Assembly (NCBI RefSeq): GCF_001988955.1
Contig: NZ_CP014263.1
Coordinates: 3,442,001 to 3,506,000 of the forward strand
DNA: 64,000 bases
Direction of reading: 5' to 3'
Origin: Spirosoma montaniterrae
Lineage (GTDB): Bacteria > Bacteroidota > Bacteroidia > Cytophagales > Spirosomataceae
Shown: positions 34,196 through 42,054 of the stretch, one piece after another
Layout: the number at the start of each line of letters is the position of its first letter
How positions within the stretch are numbered: the first letter of the stretch is position 1
Notes under the pieces: model-generated
Database searches by the model: none
What the model was told of the DNA's origin: nothing
The model's input: only the letters and a program-made list of their open reading frames with translations
Made by a program: the position numbers and the translations under genes

Positions 34196-34203
34196 TATTT
34201 TTG
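34196..34203 (+). promoter_or_regulatory. TATTTTTG, -7 box of moaA
   Basis: TATTTTTG fits TAnnTTTG exactly and ends 16 bases before the moaA ATG at 34220, in the spacer between divergent genes. It implies a very short leader, and it argues against the longer in-frame start at 34145. Confidence 0.5.
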
Positions 34204-34219
34204 TAGGAAGCACAGCCGT

Positions 34220-35200
34220 ATGATTTACGACAACCACAATCGCCCCATTACCTACCTCCGGCTGGCCGTGACCGACCGGTGTAATCTGCGGTGCTTTTAC
34301 TGTATGCCCGAAGAAGGCATCAAGTACCTGCCGAAGCATCAACTGCTGACTTACGAGGAGATGGAGCGGCTGGTGCAGGTACTGGCCCGGCTGGGTGTAT
34401 CGAAGGTCAGAATCACGGGTGGAGAACCGTTTGTGCGCACGGGCCTGATGGACTTTATGCACCGGCTGGCCGCTATCGACGGGCTAACCGACCTCTCTAT
34501 GACTACCAACGGCGTGCTGACCGCTCCGCACGTAGCCGACCTGGCCGCGCTGGGCGTGAAAGCCGTGAACCTCAGCTTAGACACCCTCGACCGGGAACGT
34601 TTTCATAAAATTACCCGGCGCGACGAACTGCCCGCCGTACTGAATACGCTCGACGCTCTGCTGAAGGCGGGTATCGAGACAAAGATCAACGCGGTGGTTA
34701 TGGACGGTCAGAATACGCAGGACATTGTGCCGCTGGCCGAACTTACCCGCAACCTGCCCGTTGATGCGCGGTTTATCGAAGAAATGCCCTTCAACGGCGA
34801 AGGAAGCCATTACCCCGTGCTGCACTGGACCCACCGGCGCATCGTCGACGAACTGCGGGCGCACTTCCCCGACCTGCACAAACTGCCTGACCCGCCGTTC
34901 TCAACGGCCAACAACTACCAGATTCCGGGCCATCAGGGCACCATCGGCGTAATTGCCGCTTTCAGCCGGACGTTCTGCGGCACCTGCAACCGTATTCGCC
35001 TGACCGCTCAGGGAACGCTCAAAACCTGCCTCTACGACAATGGCGTATTAGATGTTCGTGCGCTCATAAGGGCCGGTGCTACCGACGACGACCTGACGGC
35101 GGCTTTCCTGCGGGCGTTTGCCCATCGCCCCGCCAACGGTTTCGAGGCCGAACAAAGTCGGGGCGTCGTTACCGAGTCAATGTCAACAATTGGGGGGTAA
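34220..35200 (+). CDS. moaA: GTP 3',8-cyclase, molybdopterin synthesis
   Basis: A 326-residue radical-SAM enzyme that converts GTP to 3',8-cyclo-dihydro-GTP, the first step of molybdenum cofactor synthesis. It starts IYDNHNRPITYLRLAVTDRC, with the SAM-cluster motif CNLRCFYC, then TGGEPFVRTGL. The C-terminal cluster cysteines are in TFCGTCNRIRLTAQGTLKTC, and the protein ends with the conserved GG (STIGG). No other mo genes are nearby, so the pathway is completed elsewhere. The start at 34220 agrees with family length and the -7 box. Confidence 0.96.
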   Translation: MIYDNHNRPITYLRLAVTDRCNLRCFYCMPEEGIKYLPKHQLLTYEEMERLVQVLARLGVSKVRITGGEPFVRTGLMDFMHRLAAIDGLTDLSMTTNGVLTAPHVADLAALGVKAVNLSLDTLDRERFHKITRRDELPAVLNTLDALLKAGIETKINAVVMDGQNTQDIVPLAELTRNLPVDARFIEEMPFNGEGSHYPVLHWTHRRIVDELRAHFPDLHKLPDPPFSTANNYQIPGHQGTIGVIAAFSRTFCGTCNRIRLTAQGTLKTCLYDNGVLDVRALIRAGATDDDLTAAFLRAFAHRPANGFEAEQSRGVVTESMSTIGG

Positions 35201-35209
35201 CTTTTAAGA

Positions 35210-35306
35210 GGAACACGGATTGAACGGATGGTGCGGATGAACACGGATTTATTTGTCTTGTACAAACATCTGTGTTCATCTGCACCATCCGTTCAATCTG
35301 TGTTCC
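35210..35306. terminator. long inverted repeat between convergent genes
   Basis: About 39-base imperfect arms (GGAACACGGATTGAACGGAT and on, against ATCTGCACCATCCGTTCAAT and on) fill the spacer between moaA (plus, ends 35200) and the polysaccharide deacetylase (minus, ends 35309). The position suits a bidirectional terminator. The same style of hairpin occurs in other spacers of this window. Confidence 0.6.
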
Positions 35307-35308
35307 CC

Positions 35309-36256
35309 TTAATCGAAGCTGCCGACCATATTGCGGTGCAGCGTTTTCGCGCTCCACTGTCCGCCAGCAATGATACGCCGTATGGTTTGCAGCGGCATAT
35401 TTGGGTCTAACTTCTTGTCCGACAGGGCAAATGAAATCAGGTAGCCGCGTTTTTGCAGTTCGGGCAGAGCGGCTTCGTTCCACAGCCCGAACGGATAGGC
35501 GAAATAGCGCACCGGCTTGCCCGTAATGCTTTCCAATTTGGCGTTTGGTTCTTCGATTTGCGTTTTCCAGTCGTCGCCCTGGTATTTTTTCACGTTGTGG
35601 TGGTCCCACGTATGCGCCCCGATGGTGTGGCCCCGGTCGGCAAGGTCTTTAAGCTGCGTTTTATCCATGTACGGCTGTTTTCCCCGCCGACCAATGGCTA
35701 CCGTCATGATAAAAAAAGAAGCCTTGAAGCCGTGTTTGTCCATAATCGGTACGGCGGTTTCATACTGATCGAGGTTGCCATCGTCGAAACTAATCATGAC
35801 CGGCTTTTTGGGCAGAGCCGCGCCCGTGGTCAGGTAGGCATAAAGCTGATCGGGCGAAATGGCCGTATAACCGCTGTCGGCCAGCATCTGCATGTGTTCG
35901 TTAAACACCTGCGTTGGAATGATGTAATCGCGGGCCGATTTCGAGTCTTTTGGTCGCCAGTCGCGCACCTGATGGTAGCACAGCACCGGCACCTGCGGGC
36001 GGGCAATGATGGTGGCCGCATCGGCAACCGGAACGCCGGACCGTTTGCTGGCCGGAATTTTAGTTGGATCAGCCGGTGCAGACGTGGTTGTGCTGGCGTT
36101 GGTTTCGTCTGATTTGCTGGCAGAAACCGAATCGGCGGTGGTTGTGGTGGCTTCCGTGGCCGATGAACCTTTCGACTGGCAACCAGTCAGGCCATTCATG
36201 ACAAGGGTAGATAAAGCAAGGGCGGTTAGACCGGGTAATAATTGACGAGTAAGCAT
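35309..36256 (-). CDS. polysaccharide deacetylase lipoprotein (NodB fold)
   Basis: A 315-residue exported protein. The lipobox lies in TLVMNGLTGCQSKGS and a Ser/Thr/Ala-rich linker follows. The NodB domain has VPVLCYHQVRDWRP, the catalytic-base motif MISFDDGNLDQ (first Asp) and the metal motif TIGAHTWDHHNVKKY (H-x3-H). The remaining motifs are YFAYPFGLWNEAALPEL and ISFALSDKKLDPNMPLQTIR. Such enzymes remove acetyl groups from peptidoglycan or exopolysaccharide in the periplasm or at the cell surface. It is monocistronic by spacing. Confidence 0.9.
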   Translation of the reverse strand: MLTRQLLPGLTALALSTLVMNGLTGCQSKGSSATEATTTTADSVSASKSDETNASTTTSAPADPTKIPASKRSGVPVADAATIIARPQVPVLCYHQVRDWRPKDSKSARDYIIPTQVFNEHMQMLADSGYTAISPDQLYAYLTTGAALPKKPVMISFDDGNLDQYETAVPIMDKHGFKASFFIMTVAIGRRGKQPYMDKTQLKDLADRGHTIGAHTWDHHNVKKYQGDDWKTQIEEPNAKLESITGKPVRYFAYPFGLWNEAALPELQKRGYLISFALSDKKLDPNMPLQTIRRIIAGGQWSAKTLHRNMVGSFD

Positions 36257-36376
36257 AGCGGATTAGTATACCCCCAAACATACGGAAAAGGTTGAAACTT
36301 TTTTGCCAATCTTTTGTGAGATTATCGACCGTCCCGGCACTATGAGGCAACACTGCTTATATTGGGGTAGGCGGTT

Positions 36377-36419
36377 CAACGGGTGACCTGTTAACGGGCG
36401 GGCACCCGTTGTTTTTTTT
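36377..36419. terminator. hairpin with T-run
   Basis: CAACGGGTG (36377-36385) pairs with CACCCGTTG (36403-36411), followed by a T-run to 36419 on the plus strand. It lies after the stop of the minus-strand DHA2 transporter gene (36418), where the A-run precedes the stem, so efficiency in that direction is doubtful. Reported as a hairpin with a tentative terminator role. Confidence 0.35.
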
Positions 36420-37908
36420 ACCCGACTATGGTAGCCATGCCTCCTTTAGTTGTTTCGGGGTGTTCAGGACTGGCAGGCCGATTGCCTCGTAAGAACGAAA
36501 TAGCTGCCGCCAGCAGAACTACGCCCGTCAGGGTCCAGTACACAGATTGCATACCCGTCAGTTGCGCGGTAGGGCTAACGGCATCGCCCCCGTGCGTCAG
36601 GGCATACCGGTTGCGAATGCTGTACCAGATAGCAGCCGCCAGCGCAATGCCCACCACAAAACCCATATTTCGCATAAACGCAATCATACTGCTGGCAATA
36701 CCACGCTCCGACAACGGAGCCGAATTGAGCGCACTGCTGCTGTTGGGCGACTGAAACAAGGCAAACCCGCAGCTAATGAGGGCCGTCCGCCAGACTACAT
36801 CGTGCCAGTCCCAGTCGGCTTGCAGAAACGAAAAGGCGAAATAGCCCGAGGCTGTCAGTAACAGGCCCGCCGTTGCCAGCCAGCGCGTTGGCAACCGGCT
36901 CGACAGGTAGCCGCCGATGGGAGCTACAATGCTGAGTGTCAGCGGCCCTGACAGCAACACCAAACCAGCTTTCTGGGGCGTAAAGCCTAAAAGCTGCTGC
37001 AAGAAGAACGGAATTATGAACAGATTGCCGCCCGACGCCACAAACCCCAGCCAGGCCGCCACAATGGCCGACGTGTAAGGGCGGCTCTGAAACAGGCTAA
37101 GTTTCAGCATGGGAGCGGGGGTGCGGCTTTCCCACCAGAAAAATCCTGTTAGCAGCACAACCCCGGCACTCAACATCCCCAATACCAGCGGATTATTCCA
37201 GCCGTATTCAGGTTCAGGGCCAAAGTCCAGGCCCGTTAGCAGGGTAATTATACCGACCAGAAACAACCCCGCTCCCACCAGATCGAACGATTGTTGCGGC
37301 TGTCTTGGACTCGCGGGAAGCACCACCGACGCCCGCCAGATGGCAAGCATACCAATGGGAAGGTTGACGAAAAAAATGCTCTGCCAGCCGAAATTCGCCA
37401 GCAGCAAGCCGCCCGCCACCGGCCCCGCACTCGAACCGGCAGCTACGACCGCACCCATCAGCCCCAGTGCCTGACCGCGCTCGGCAGGGGCAAACGTATC
37501 GGAAATAATAGCCGGGCCAATGGCAAAAATCATAGCCGCGCCCAGGCCCTGCACAACCCGAAACGTTATCAGAGAGCCAATATTCCACGACAGCCCGCAC
37601 AGCAGCGACCCCAGCACGAAAATGGCAAAACCCGTGATGTACATCCGTCGCCTACCGAGCCAGTCGGAGAGTTTACCCATAATGAGCAGGGTGCTGGTAG
37701 TAGTGAGCAGGTAACTGAGAATTACCCACTCTACACTGTCGCCTGCGTTCAGTTCGCGCCGGATGGTGGGCAGGGCAATGTTGACAATGCTGCTGTCGAG
37801 CGTTGCCATAAAGGTTCCGAAGGCCAGCGTAGCCAGCACCAGCCATTTGTTCGGCTTCGTCGGGGCAGAAACGGTTGTGTTGGCAGTCAAAGCAAAGTCA
37901 GAAGACAA
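36418..37908 (-). CDS. DHA2-family MFS drug exporter, 14 helices
   Basis: A 496-residue EmrB/QacA-type transporter. Features are WLVLATLAFGTFMATLDSSI with VNIALPTIRREL (DHA2 motif D1), the loop GKLSDWLGRRRMYITGFAIF, and motif C-like GAVVAAGSSAGPVAGGLLLA. It has 14 predicted helices by hydrophobic count, ending with LTGVVLLAAAISFLRGNRPA. It is expected to export drugs or metabolites in exchange for protons. There is no adjacent membrane fusion protein or regulator. It is divergent from the sialidase-like gene. Confidence 0.9.
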   Translation of the reverse strand: MSSDFALTANTTVSAPTKPNKWLVLATLAFGTFMATLDSSIVNIALPTIRRELNAGDSVEWVILSYLLTTTSTLLIMGKLSDWLGRRRMYITGFAIFVLGSLLCGLSWNIGSLITFRVVQGLGAAMIFAIGPAIISDTFAPAERGQALGLMGAVVAAGSSAGPVAGGLLLANFGWQSIFFVNLPIGMLAIWRASVVLPASPRQPQQSFDLVGAGLFLVGIITLLTGLDFGPEPEYGWNNPLVLGMLSAGVVLLTGFFWWESRTPAPMLKLSLFQSRPYTSAIVAAWLGFVASGGNLFIIPFFLQQLLGFTPQKAGLVLLSGPLTLSIVAPIGGYLSSRLPTRWLATAGLLLTASGYFAFSFLQADWDWHDVVWRTALISCGFALFQSPNSSSALNSAPLSERGIASSMIAFMRNMGFVVGIALAAAIWYSIRNRYALTHGGDAVSPTAQLTGMQSVYWTLTGVVLLAAAISFLRGNRPASPEHPETTKGGMATIVG

Positions 37909-37912
37909 ACGC

Positions 37913-37920
37913 TATTTTTG
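37913..37920 (+). promoter_or_regulatory. TATTTTTG, -7 box upstream of the sialidase-like gene
   Basis: An exact TAnnTTTG match lies just upstream of the DHA2 start codon on the opposite strand and 105 bases before the ancestral ATG (38025) of the sialidase-like gene. It is a likely promoter for the plus-strand gene, but no -33 box was identified. Confidence 0.4.
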
Positions 37921-37993
37921 TAACTGTATCTTCGGCGGGGTTGTTCAGCGTGGTGAATCGTTCTTTCCTCTTTCTTTCTTCGTATGTTTGATT

Positions 37994-39145
37994 ATGATTT
38001 ACGTTATAACGCCCCGCTCCATTTATGAAAAATATGTCTGCCTCGCTACTACTATTCATCTGCTTCTATTCATCTGCTTCGGCTATGGACAAGGTCAGTC
38101 GGTGCCGTCCCTGTCGAAGCCAGGCGAAGGTGCTTATCTGAAAGGCGAACTGATTTACCCGCTCGATAATCGGCCTACGCCCGAAGTTCACGCATCGACG
38201 CTTGTCGAAACGTCTTCGGGCATAGTAAGTGCTTTTTTTGCAGGCACTTACGAACGCCACCGCGACGTGGGCATTCGGGTATCGCGTTTGGCAAACGGGC
38301 GGTGGACCAGGCCCGAAGAAGTAGCGAATGGCATAGTGAATGATACGTTACGCTATCCGTGCTGGAACCCGGTGCTGTTTCTGCCCAAAGGTGGCCCCCT
38401 GATGCTGTTCTATAAAGTAGGCCCCAGCCCAAGCACCTGGTGGGGTATGCTCATGACCTCGACCGACGATGGCCGAAGCTGGTCGAAACCGCGCAAATTG
38501 GGCGAAAACAAAGCCGTTGGGCATTTACTCGGCCCCGTAAAAAACAAACCCGTGCAAGTAGCTGATGGCACCATCATCTGCCCAACGAGCCTCGAACGCG
38601 ACCTGCCCGATGACAAAGACGACGATTGGCGGGTCTATTTCGAGATCAGCAAAGACCTCGGCCAAACGTGGTCGGTGGTAGGGCCTATCAATGACGGTGT
38701 AGAATTCGACGCCATTCAGCCCAGTATTCTGACGTATCCCGACGGAAAACTACAGGCCATTGGGCGCACCCGGCAGGATGTCATTTTCCAGACATGGTCG
38801 ACAGATCAGGGCAAAAACTGGAGCAGGCTCACCTCGCTGGGTCTGCCCAATCCGAATGCCGGCACCGATGCCGTAACGCTACGCGACGGGCGGCAATTAC
38901 TCGTTTACAACCACACCACCAAAAAAGGCAGCGAACCCAAAGATCGGAATATGCTGAATGTGGCCCTCTCAGCAGATGGCAAAACCTGGAAGCCGGTGAT
39001 GACGCTGGAAAACGTACCGAACGAAAACGGCTACTCCTACCCCGCCGTCATCCAGTCGGCAGATGGTAAGGTACACATAACCTATACGTACAACCGCTAC
39101 TCGGTCAAATACGTCGTACTCGACCCATCGAAACTGACCTTATAA
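37994..39145 (+). CDS. sialidase-like (BNR-repeat) secreted protein, start disrupted by 14-bp duplication
   Basis: A six-bladed sialidase-fold protein: KGELIYPLDNRPTPEVHAST, FFAGTYERHRDVGIRVSRLA, then Asp-box-like TSTDDGRSWSKPRKLG and STDQGKNWSRLTSLG. It ends VKYVVLDPSKLTL and abuts the cysteine desulfurase ATG. The natural start would be the ATG at 38025 (MKNMSASLLLFICF..), but a perfect 14-bp tandem duplication (38053-38066, 38067-38080) puts that ATG out of frame. In-frame translation now needs the ATG at 37994 or further upstream, giving a longer leader that still contains HLLLFICFGYGQGQ. So the gene is either frameshifted, using the alternative start, or phase-variable. The sugar substrate is unknown. 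Confidence 0.7.
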   Translation: MIYVITPRSIYEKYVCLATTIHLLLFICFGYGQGQSVPSLSKPGEGAYLKGELIYPLDNRPTPEVHASTLVETSSGIVSAFFAGTYERHRDVGIRVSRLANGRWTRPEEVANGIVNDTLRYPCWNPVLFLPKGGPLMLFYKVGPSPSTWWGMLMTSTDDGRSWSKPRKLGENKAVGHLLGPVKNKPVQVADGTIICPTSLERDLPDDKDDDWRVYFEISKDLGQTWSVVGPINDGVEFDAIQPSILTYPDGKLQAIGRTRQDVIFQTWSTDQGKNWSRLTSLGLPNPNAGTDAVTLRDGRQLLVYNHTTKKGSEPKDRNMLNVALSADGKTWKPVMTLENVPNENGYSYPAVIQSADGKVHITYTYNRYSVKYVVLDPSKLTL

Positions 39146-40336
39146 ATGATTTATTTGGATAACAACGCCACGACCCGCATCGACCCGCGTGTGCTCGATG
39201 CGATGATGCCGTTTCTGACCGACAACTTCGCCAACGCGGCCAGTACGCACCCGTTTGGTGTGGGCGCGAGCGAGGCCGTAAAGCGGGCACGGCAACAACT
39301 GGCCGATCTGCTGAACTGCGAGACGCACGAGTTGGTGTTTACGTCGGGCGCGACCGAGGCTATCAATCTCGCGATCAAGGGCGTAGCCGAACGGACCGAT
39401 ACAAATCGCAAACACATCGTGACGGTGCAGACCGAACACAAAGCTGTGCTGGACGTATGCCATTACCTCGAAACGCGCGGCTTTGCCGTAACGTACCTGC
39501 CCGTTCGGCCTGCCTGGGACGCCGACGCGGGGTTGATTGACCTGAACGAACTGAAAGCGGCTGTTGGTCCCGATACGCTGCTGGTGTCGGTCATGCTGGT
39601 CAACAACGAAACGGGCGTGATTCAGCCAATTAAGCAAATCGCCGACATTGCTCATGCTGCCGGTGCCTTTTTCATGACCGACGCCACACAGGCCGTAGGT
39701 AAACTACCCATCGATGTCGATGCCCTCGGAATCGACCTGCTTGCGTTTTCGGCGCACAAGTTTTACGGTCCCAAAGGCATAGGCGGGTTATTCGTGCGGC
39801 AACGCAGGCCCAACAAGGTAAAGCTGGAGGCTGTTTTGCACGGGGGCGGTCACGAGCGCGGCCTACGCAGCGGCACCCTAAACGTACCGGGCATTGTAGG
39901 CATGGGCGCAGCAGCATCCCACGTAGAGACGCAAAGGGTTGCGTCTCCTGACCGGATGGCTGGGCTGACGCATAAAGAGACGCAACATCTTGCGTCTCTA
40001 CGCGACCGATTAGAAACCGAACTGCTGACGATTCCCGGCACCCGTATCAACGGCAATCAACAGCACCGGCTGTACAACACCACCAACATTCTGTTTGAAA
40101 ACTGCGACTCCGACGCGCTCATTATGGGATTGGAAGGCATTGCCGTATCGAATGGTTCGGCCTGCACAGCCGCCAGCATCGACCCGTCGCACGTGTTACT
40201 GGCTATGGGCCTGAGCGAACAGGAAGCGTTTTCATGTCTGCGCTTCAGCGTAGGCCGCTTCAACACCGAAGCCGACATCACGGCCACAGTTTCGGCGGTA
40301 AAACACGTAGTGGAGGAGTTGCGGGCGTTAGTGTGA
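39146..40336 (+). CDS. dndA: cysteine desulfurase (NifS/IscS/DndA type) with in-frame repeat insertion
   Basis: A 396-residue PLP enzyme that releases sulfur from cysteine. It starts MIYLDNNATTRIDPRVLDAM, has the PLP lysine in FSAHKFYGPKG, the RSGTLNVPG motif and the catalytic cysteine in SNGSACTAASIDPSH. The LDNNATT start and the position beside dndC/dndB-like genes suggest DndA, the sulfur donor for DNA phosphorothioation; that specific symbol is an inference, since housekeeping IscS looks similar. Residues of about 260-286 (HVETQRVASPDRMAGLTHKE..) are the translation of an 81-bp GAGACGCAA repeat, inserted where other family members have a variable helix before LRDRLE. The frame remains open. 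Confidence 0.85.
   Translation: MIYLDNNATTRIDPRVLDAMMPFLTDNFANAASTHPFGVGASEAVKRARQQLADLLNCETHELVFTSGATEAINLAIKGVAERTDTNRKHIVTVQTEHKAVLDVCHYLETRGFAVTYLPVRPAWDADAGLIDLNELKAAVGPDTLLVSVMLVNNETGVIQPIKQIADIAHAAGAFFMTDATQAVGKLPIDVDALGIDLLAFSAHKFYGPKGIGGLFVRQRRPNKVKLEAVLHGGGHERGLRSGTLNVPGIVGMGAAASHVETQRVASPDRMAGLTHKETQHLASLRDRLETELLTIPGTRINGNQQHRLYNTTNILFENCDSDALIMGLEGIAVSNGSACTAASIDPSHVLLAMGLSEQEAFSCLRFSVGRFNTEADITATVSAVKHVVEELRALV
39922..40002. repeat. GTAGAGACGCAA palindromic element inside the desulfurase gene
   Basis: CGTAGAGACGCAA at 39922 and its exact complement ending at 40002 bound an 81-bp element made of two smaller palindromes (39923-39947 and about 39976-40001). At 81 bp it is exactly 27 codons with no stop in the coding frame, so the host gene is kept open. 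Confidence 0.85.
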
Positions 40337-40349
40337 AGGAATCTCGCAA

Positions 40350-40754
40350 CTACAAAATTGTAATTTTCAGACGGGTATGGTGTTGAATTATCTGAAAATC
40401 TGAGCGGTTGAATGTGATTAGTTCATCGCAAAATTCCTCCGCAATACCTGTATGCAGACAGTCGTTACTGTGGTGGAAACTGACCTGATAAGCGATTTCG
40501 GCGGCTCGCTTGAAATGTTTCAGCGAGACGGCTTCCGGGTTGGTCAAGTAAAACTCTGAGAGTTGACCGCTAATTTTTTCCCGGTTAATTTTCAGTTTTG
40601 CCAGCACAAACGATAATTCGTTGAGCGACAAGGTAGAAATAAAAAACAGGCCATCGCTAATAGCCTATTCAATCAGTTGAATTGCCTATTTGTGCTTTTC
40701 GGTATCCTGTTGAGTGCAATAGTGTACGAGCACATCGGTGTCAAAATAAATCAT
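40350..40754 (-). pseudogene. PIN-domain (VapC-like) toxin with two amber codons
   Basis: Translation from the ATG at 40754 gives MIYFDTDVLVHYCTQQDTEK HK, then TAG (40686-40688), AIQLIE, TAG (40665-40667), AISDGLFFISTLSLNELSFV and on to residue 134. The PIN-domain features are clear: the first Asp pair in YFDTDVLVHY, SLNELSFVLAK with the second acidic residue, and a C-terminal NDCLHTGIAEEF. Both stops replace a codon that one CAG-to-TAG change would explain. The start overlaps the antitoxin stop by one base (TGATG). The toxin is probably inactive, though the part from about 40631 could initiate at TTG. Confidence 0.8.
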
Positions 40755-41005
40755 CAGTGATTGCCCTCCCAATTCATTTCGTCAATCAGCTTATTAATGT
40801 CAATATCAGCCGAAATTTCGGCTGGCGGATATTTTTCGCGGAATTCGCGCATACGTCGTAACACCTCTGCGGAATTGTAGCGAGGCTGCGCATCCTGCCT
40901 TACCGTTATTGTAATAGGTTGGTTTCTGTCAACAAAAAGGGATTCTATTTTAGCCAGAATTTTCTCCGAAAATTCATCAGGCTTCAAAACAAACGTGGCT
41001 TCCAT
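40754..41005 (-). CDS. antitoxin of a PIN toxin-antitoxin module
   Basis: An 83-residue acidic protein placed directly before the PIN pseudogene with a one-base overlap, the usual TA layout. Sequence features are EATFVLKPDEFSEKILAKIE, a short beta strand PITITVRQ and a helical C-terminus RRMREFREKYPPAEI that would wrap the toxin. It is intact while its toxin carries two stops. Similar small proteins precede PIN toxins in Bacteroidota. The 24-bp GCTGTCAGCAAGATAACG repeat lies 15 bases upstream of its start. Confidence 0.65.
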   Translation of the reverse strand: MEATFVLKPDEFSEKILAKIESLFVDRNQPITITVRQDAQPRYNSAEVLRRMREFREKYPPAEISADIDINKLIDEMNWEGNH

Positions 41006-41019
41006 TTCGGTTTGAATTT

Positions 41020-41043
41020 GCTGTCAGCAAGATAACGAAATTT
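41020..41043. repeat. GCTGTCAGCAAGATAACGAAATTT, first copy
   Basis: This 24-base sequence occurs identically at 41020-41043, 41348-41371 and 42019-42042. Here it is immediately upstream of the first antitoxin gene; flanking bases differ from the other two copies. Together the copies separate the toxin-antitoxin units of this region. Confidence 0.85.
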
Positions 41044-41131
41044 CTCTCGTTATTACTCGCTATTCTGTAAGTTAGCTGTGCAGAAGTGGTACAGCAGTCA
41101 CTAAACATGTCAATCCGAAAAGCGCATAACG

Positions 41132-41311
41132 ATGGGATTCATTAAAGAACCGGAAGGCGTCGATTTTGTGATAAAGGGAGAACCTTTAACCGAATCGCAG
41201 AAGCAGATTATCAGCGACTTTATCAAAGCAGATAAAGCGCAGAAGGCATCAGCTATAATTCGGCGCGGAACGCAGAACGGATGTAAAAAGCGGGCTGGAC
41301 ATACGGCTTAG
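41132..41311 (+). CDS. small conserved protein (MGFIKEPEGVDFVI family)
   Basis: A 59-residue frame, M-G-F-I-K-E-P-E-G-V-D-F-V-I then KGEPLTESQKQIISDFIKAD. The start and the PLT..(D/E) helix match a very common Bacteroidota small protein of unknown function. The tail is basic (RRGTQNGCKKRAGH). It lies between two TA modules on the opposite strand and between two copies of the 24-bp repeat. It could be a stand-alone regulator or the remnant of a third module. Confidence 0.55.
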   Translation: MGFIKEPEGVDFVIKGEPLTESQKQIISDFIKADKAQKASAIIRRGTQNGCKKRAGHTA

Positions 41312-41338
41312 TGTATTGAACCAGCAGGCTACGTCGCG

Positions 41339-41380
41339 GTGCGGTTAGCTGTCAGCAAGATAACGAAATTTTGGGGCGGG
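41339..41380. repeat. 42-bp direct repeat, left border of TA module 2
   Basis: Bases 41339-41380 match 42010-42051 at 39 of 42 positions in the same orientation (GTGCGGTTAGCTGTCAGCAA and on). The pair encloses the PIN toxin-antitoxin genes 41384-42003 with very little extra sequence, so the unit of 671 bp looks like a cassette. Confidence 0.85.
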
Positions 41381-41383
41381 TAT

Positions 41384-41773
41384 CTACCAGATTGCCGCGA
41401 CAAAAGAAGATGCCCGAATATCGGGATCGTTCGTAATAACCGAAATAGTTAACCACCGGGCAGTAGCAGCAATAAGCCGATCATGAAGTTCGGGAATATC
41501 GATCATTACTGAACTCGCTTCGATAATGTCGAGCGTGAGTGGCTCAAAACGATACGCAGGGTATTGAGCTAAATGCTGCTTCAAATCCGTCAGCGAAACA
41601 TCAACACGACCTTTTGCCGATAGATAGCCAACTTCAACAACTACCATTGCTGGCACTACGATTTGGGTAAGTCCAAGGTCTGCTGATTGAAAAAGCTGTT
41701 TGATAAATAGGGGCATTTTGCGCTTGCTCAAATACAGCACAATCGCCATTGTATCGGTAACGTACTGACTCAT
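41384..41773 (-). CDS. PIN-domain toxin (VapC-like)
   Basis: A 129-residue PIN-domain ribonuclease. Acidic active-site residues are in VTDTMAIVLYLSKRK (first Asp), VVEVGYLSAKGRV (Glu), IPELHDRLIAATARW (Asp) and ITNDPDIRAS (last Asp). All four expected positions are filled, so it should be active. Its start overlaps the antitoxin stop by four bases. Homologues cleave tRNA or rRNA when the antitoxin is lost. It is enclosed by 42-bp direct repeats. Confidence 0.85.
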   Translation of the reverse strand: MSQYVTDTMAIVLYLSKRKMPLFIKQLFQSADLGLTQIVVPAMVVVEVGYLSAKGRVDVSLTDLKQHLAQYPAYRFEPLTLDIIEASSVMIDIPELHDRLIAATARWLTISVITNDPDIRASSFVAAIW

Positions 41774-42003
41774 TCTTTCGGGAATCTTTGGTCAAAATCA
41801 GCAAATTCTTCTTCGAGATGCTGCATCTCATGGATACTCATCTGGCGAAGCTCCTCCCCGATAGACGCTGTATCGAATGGCTGTTGCTGACGGGCTTTTC
41901 GGCGCATAAATAGCACAAAATCAGCTACCTCGCTCAGATACGACTGCGGCAAGTCTTTGATACCTTCTGTAATAAGCTGCTTTAAATCAACTGGTGATTC
42001 CAT
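41770..42003 (-). CDS. antitoxin, DUF2281-like
   Basis: A 77-residue protein before the PIN toxin with a four-base overlap. The N-terminal part LKQLITEGIKDLPQSYLSEV ADFVLFMRRK fits DUF2281/VapB-like antitoxins. The acidic C-terminus EMQHLEEEFADFDQRFPKE would bind the toxin. The 42-bp repeat upstream probably contains or borders its promoter. Confidence 0.75.
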   Translation of the reverse strand: MESPVDLKQLITEGIKDLPQSYLSEVADFVLFMRRKARQQQPFDTASIGEELRQMSIHEMQHLEEEFADFDQRFPKE

Positions 42004-42009
42004 CTTGCT

Positions 42010-42051
42010 GTGCGCTTAGCTGTCAGCAAGATAACGAAATTTTGGGACGAG
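42010..42051. repeat. 42-bp direct repeat, right border of TA module 2
   Basis: Second copy of the 41339-41380 repeat (three mismatches), located between the antitoxin start (42003) and the stop of the DGQHR gene (42055). It contains the shared 24-base core at 42019-42042. Confidence 0.85.
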
Positions 42052-42054
42052 TGG

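Noticed and set aside
35453..36112. 219-residue plus-strand reading frame
   Set aside because: It is antisense to the polysaccharide deacetylase, whose catalytic motifs are intact.
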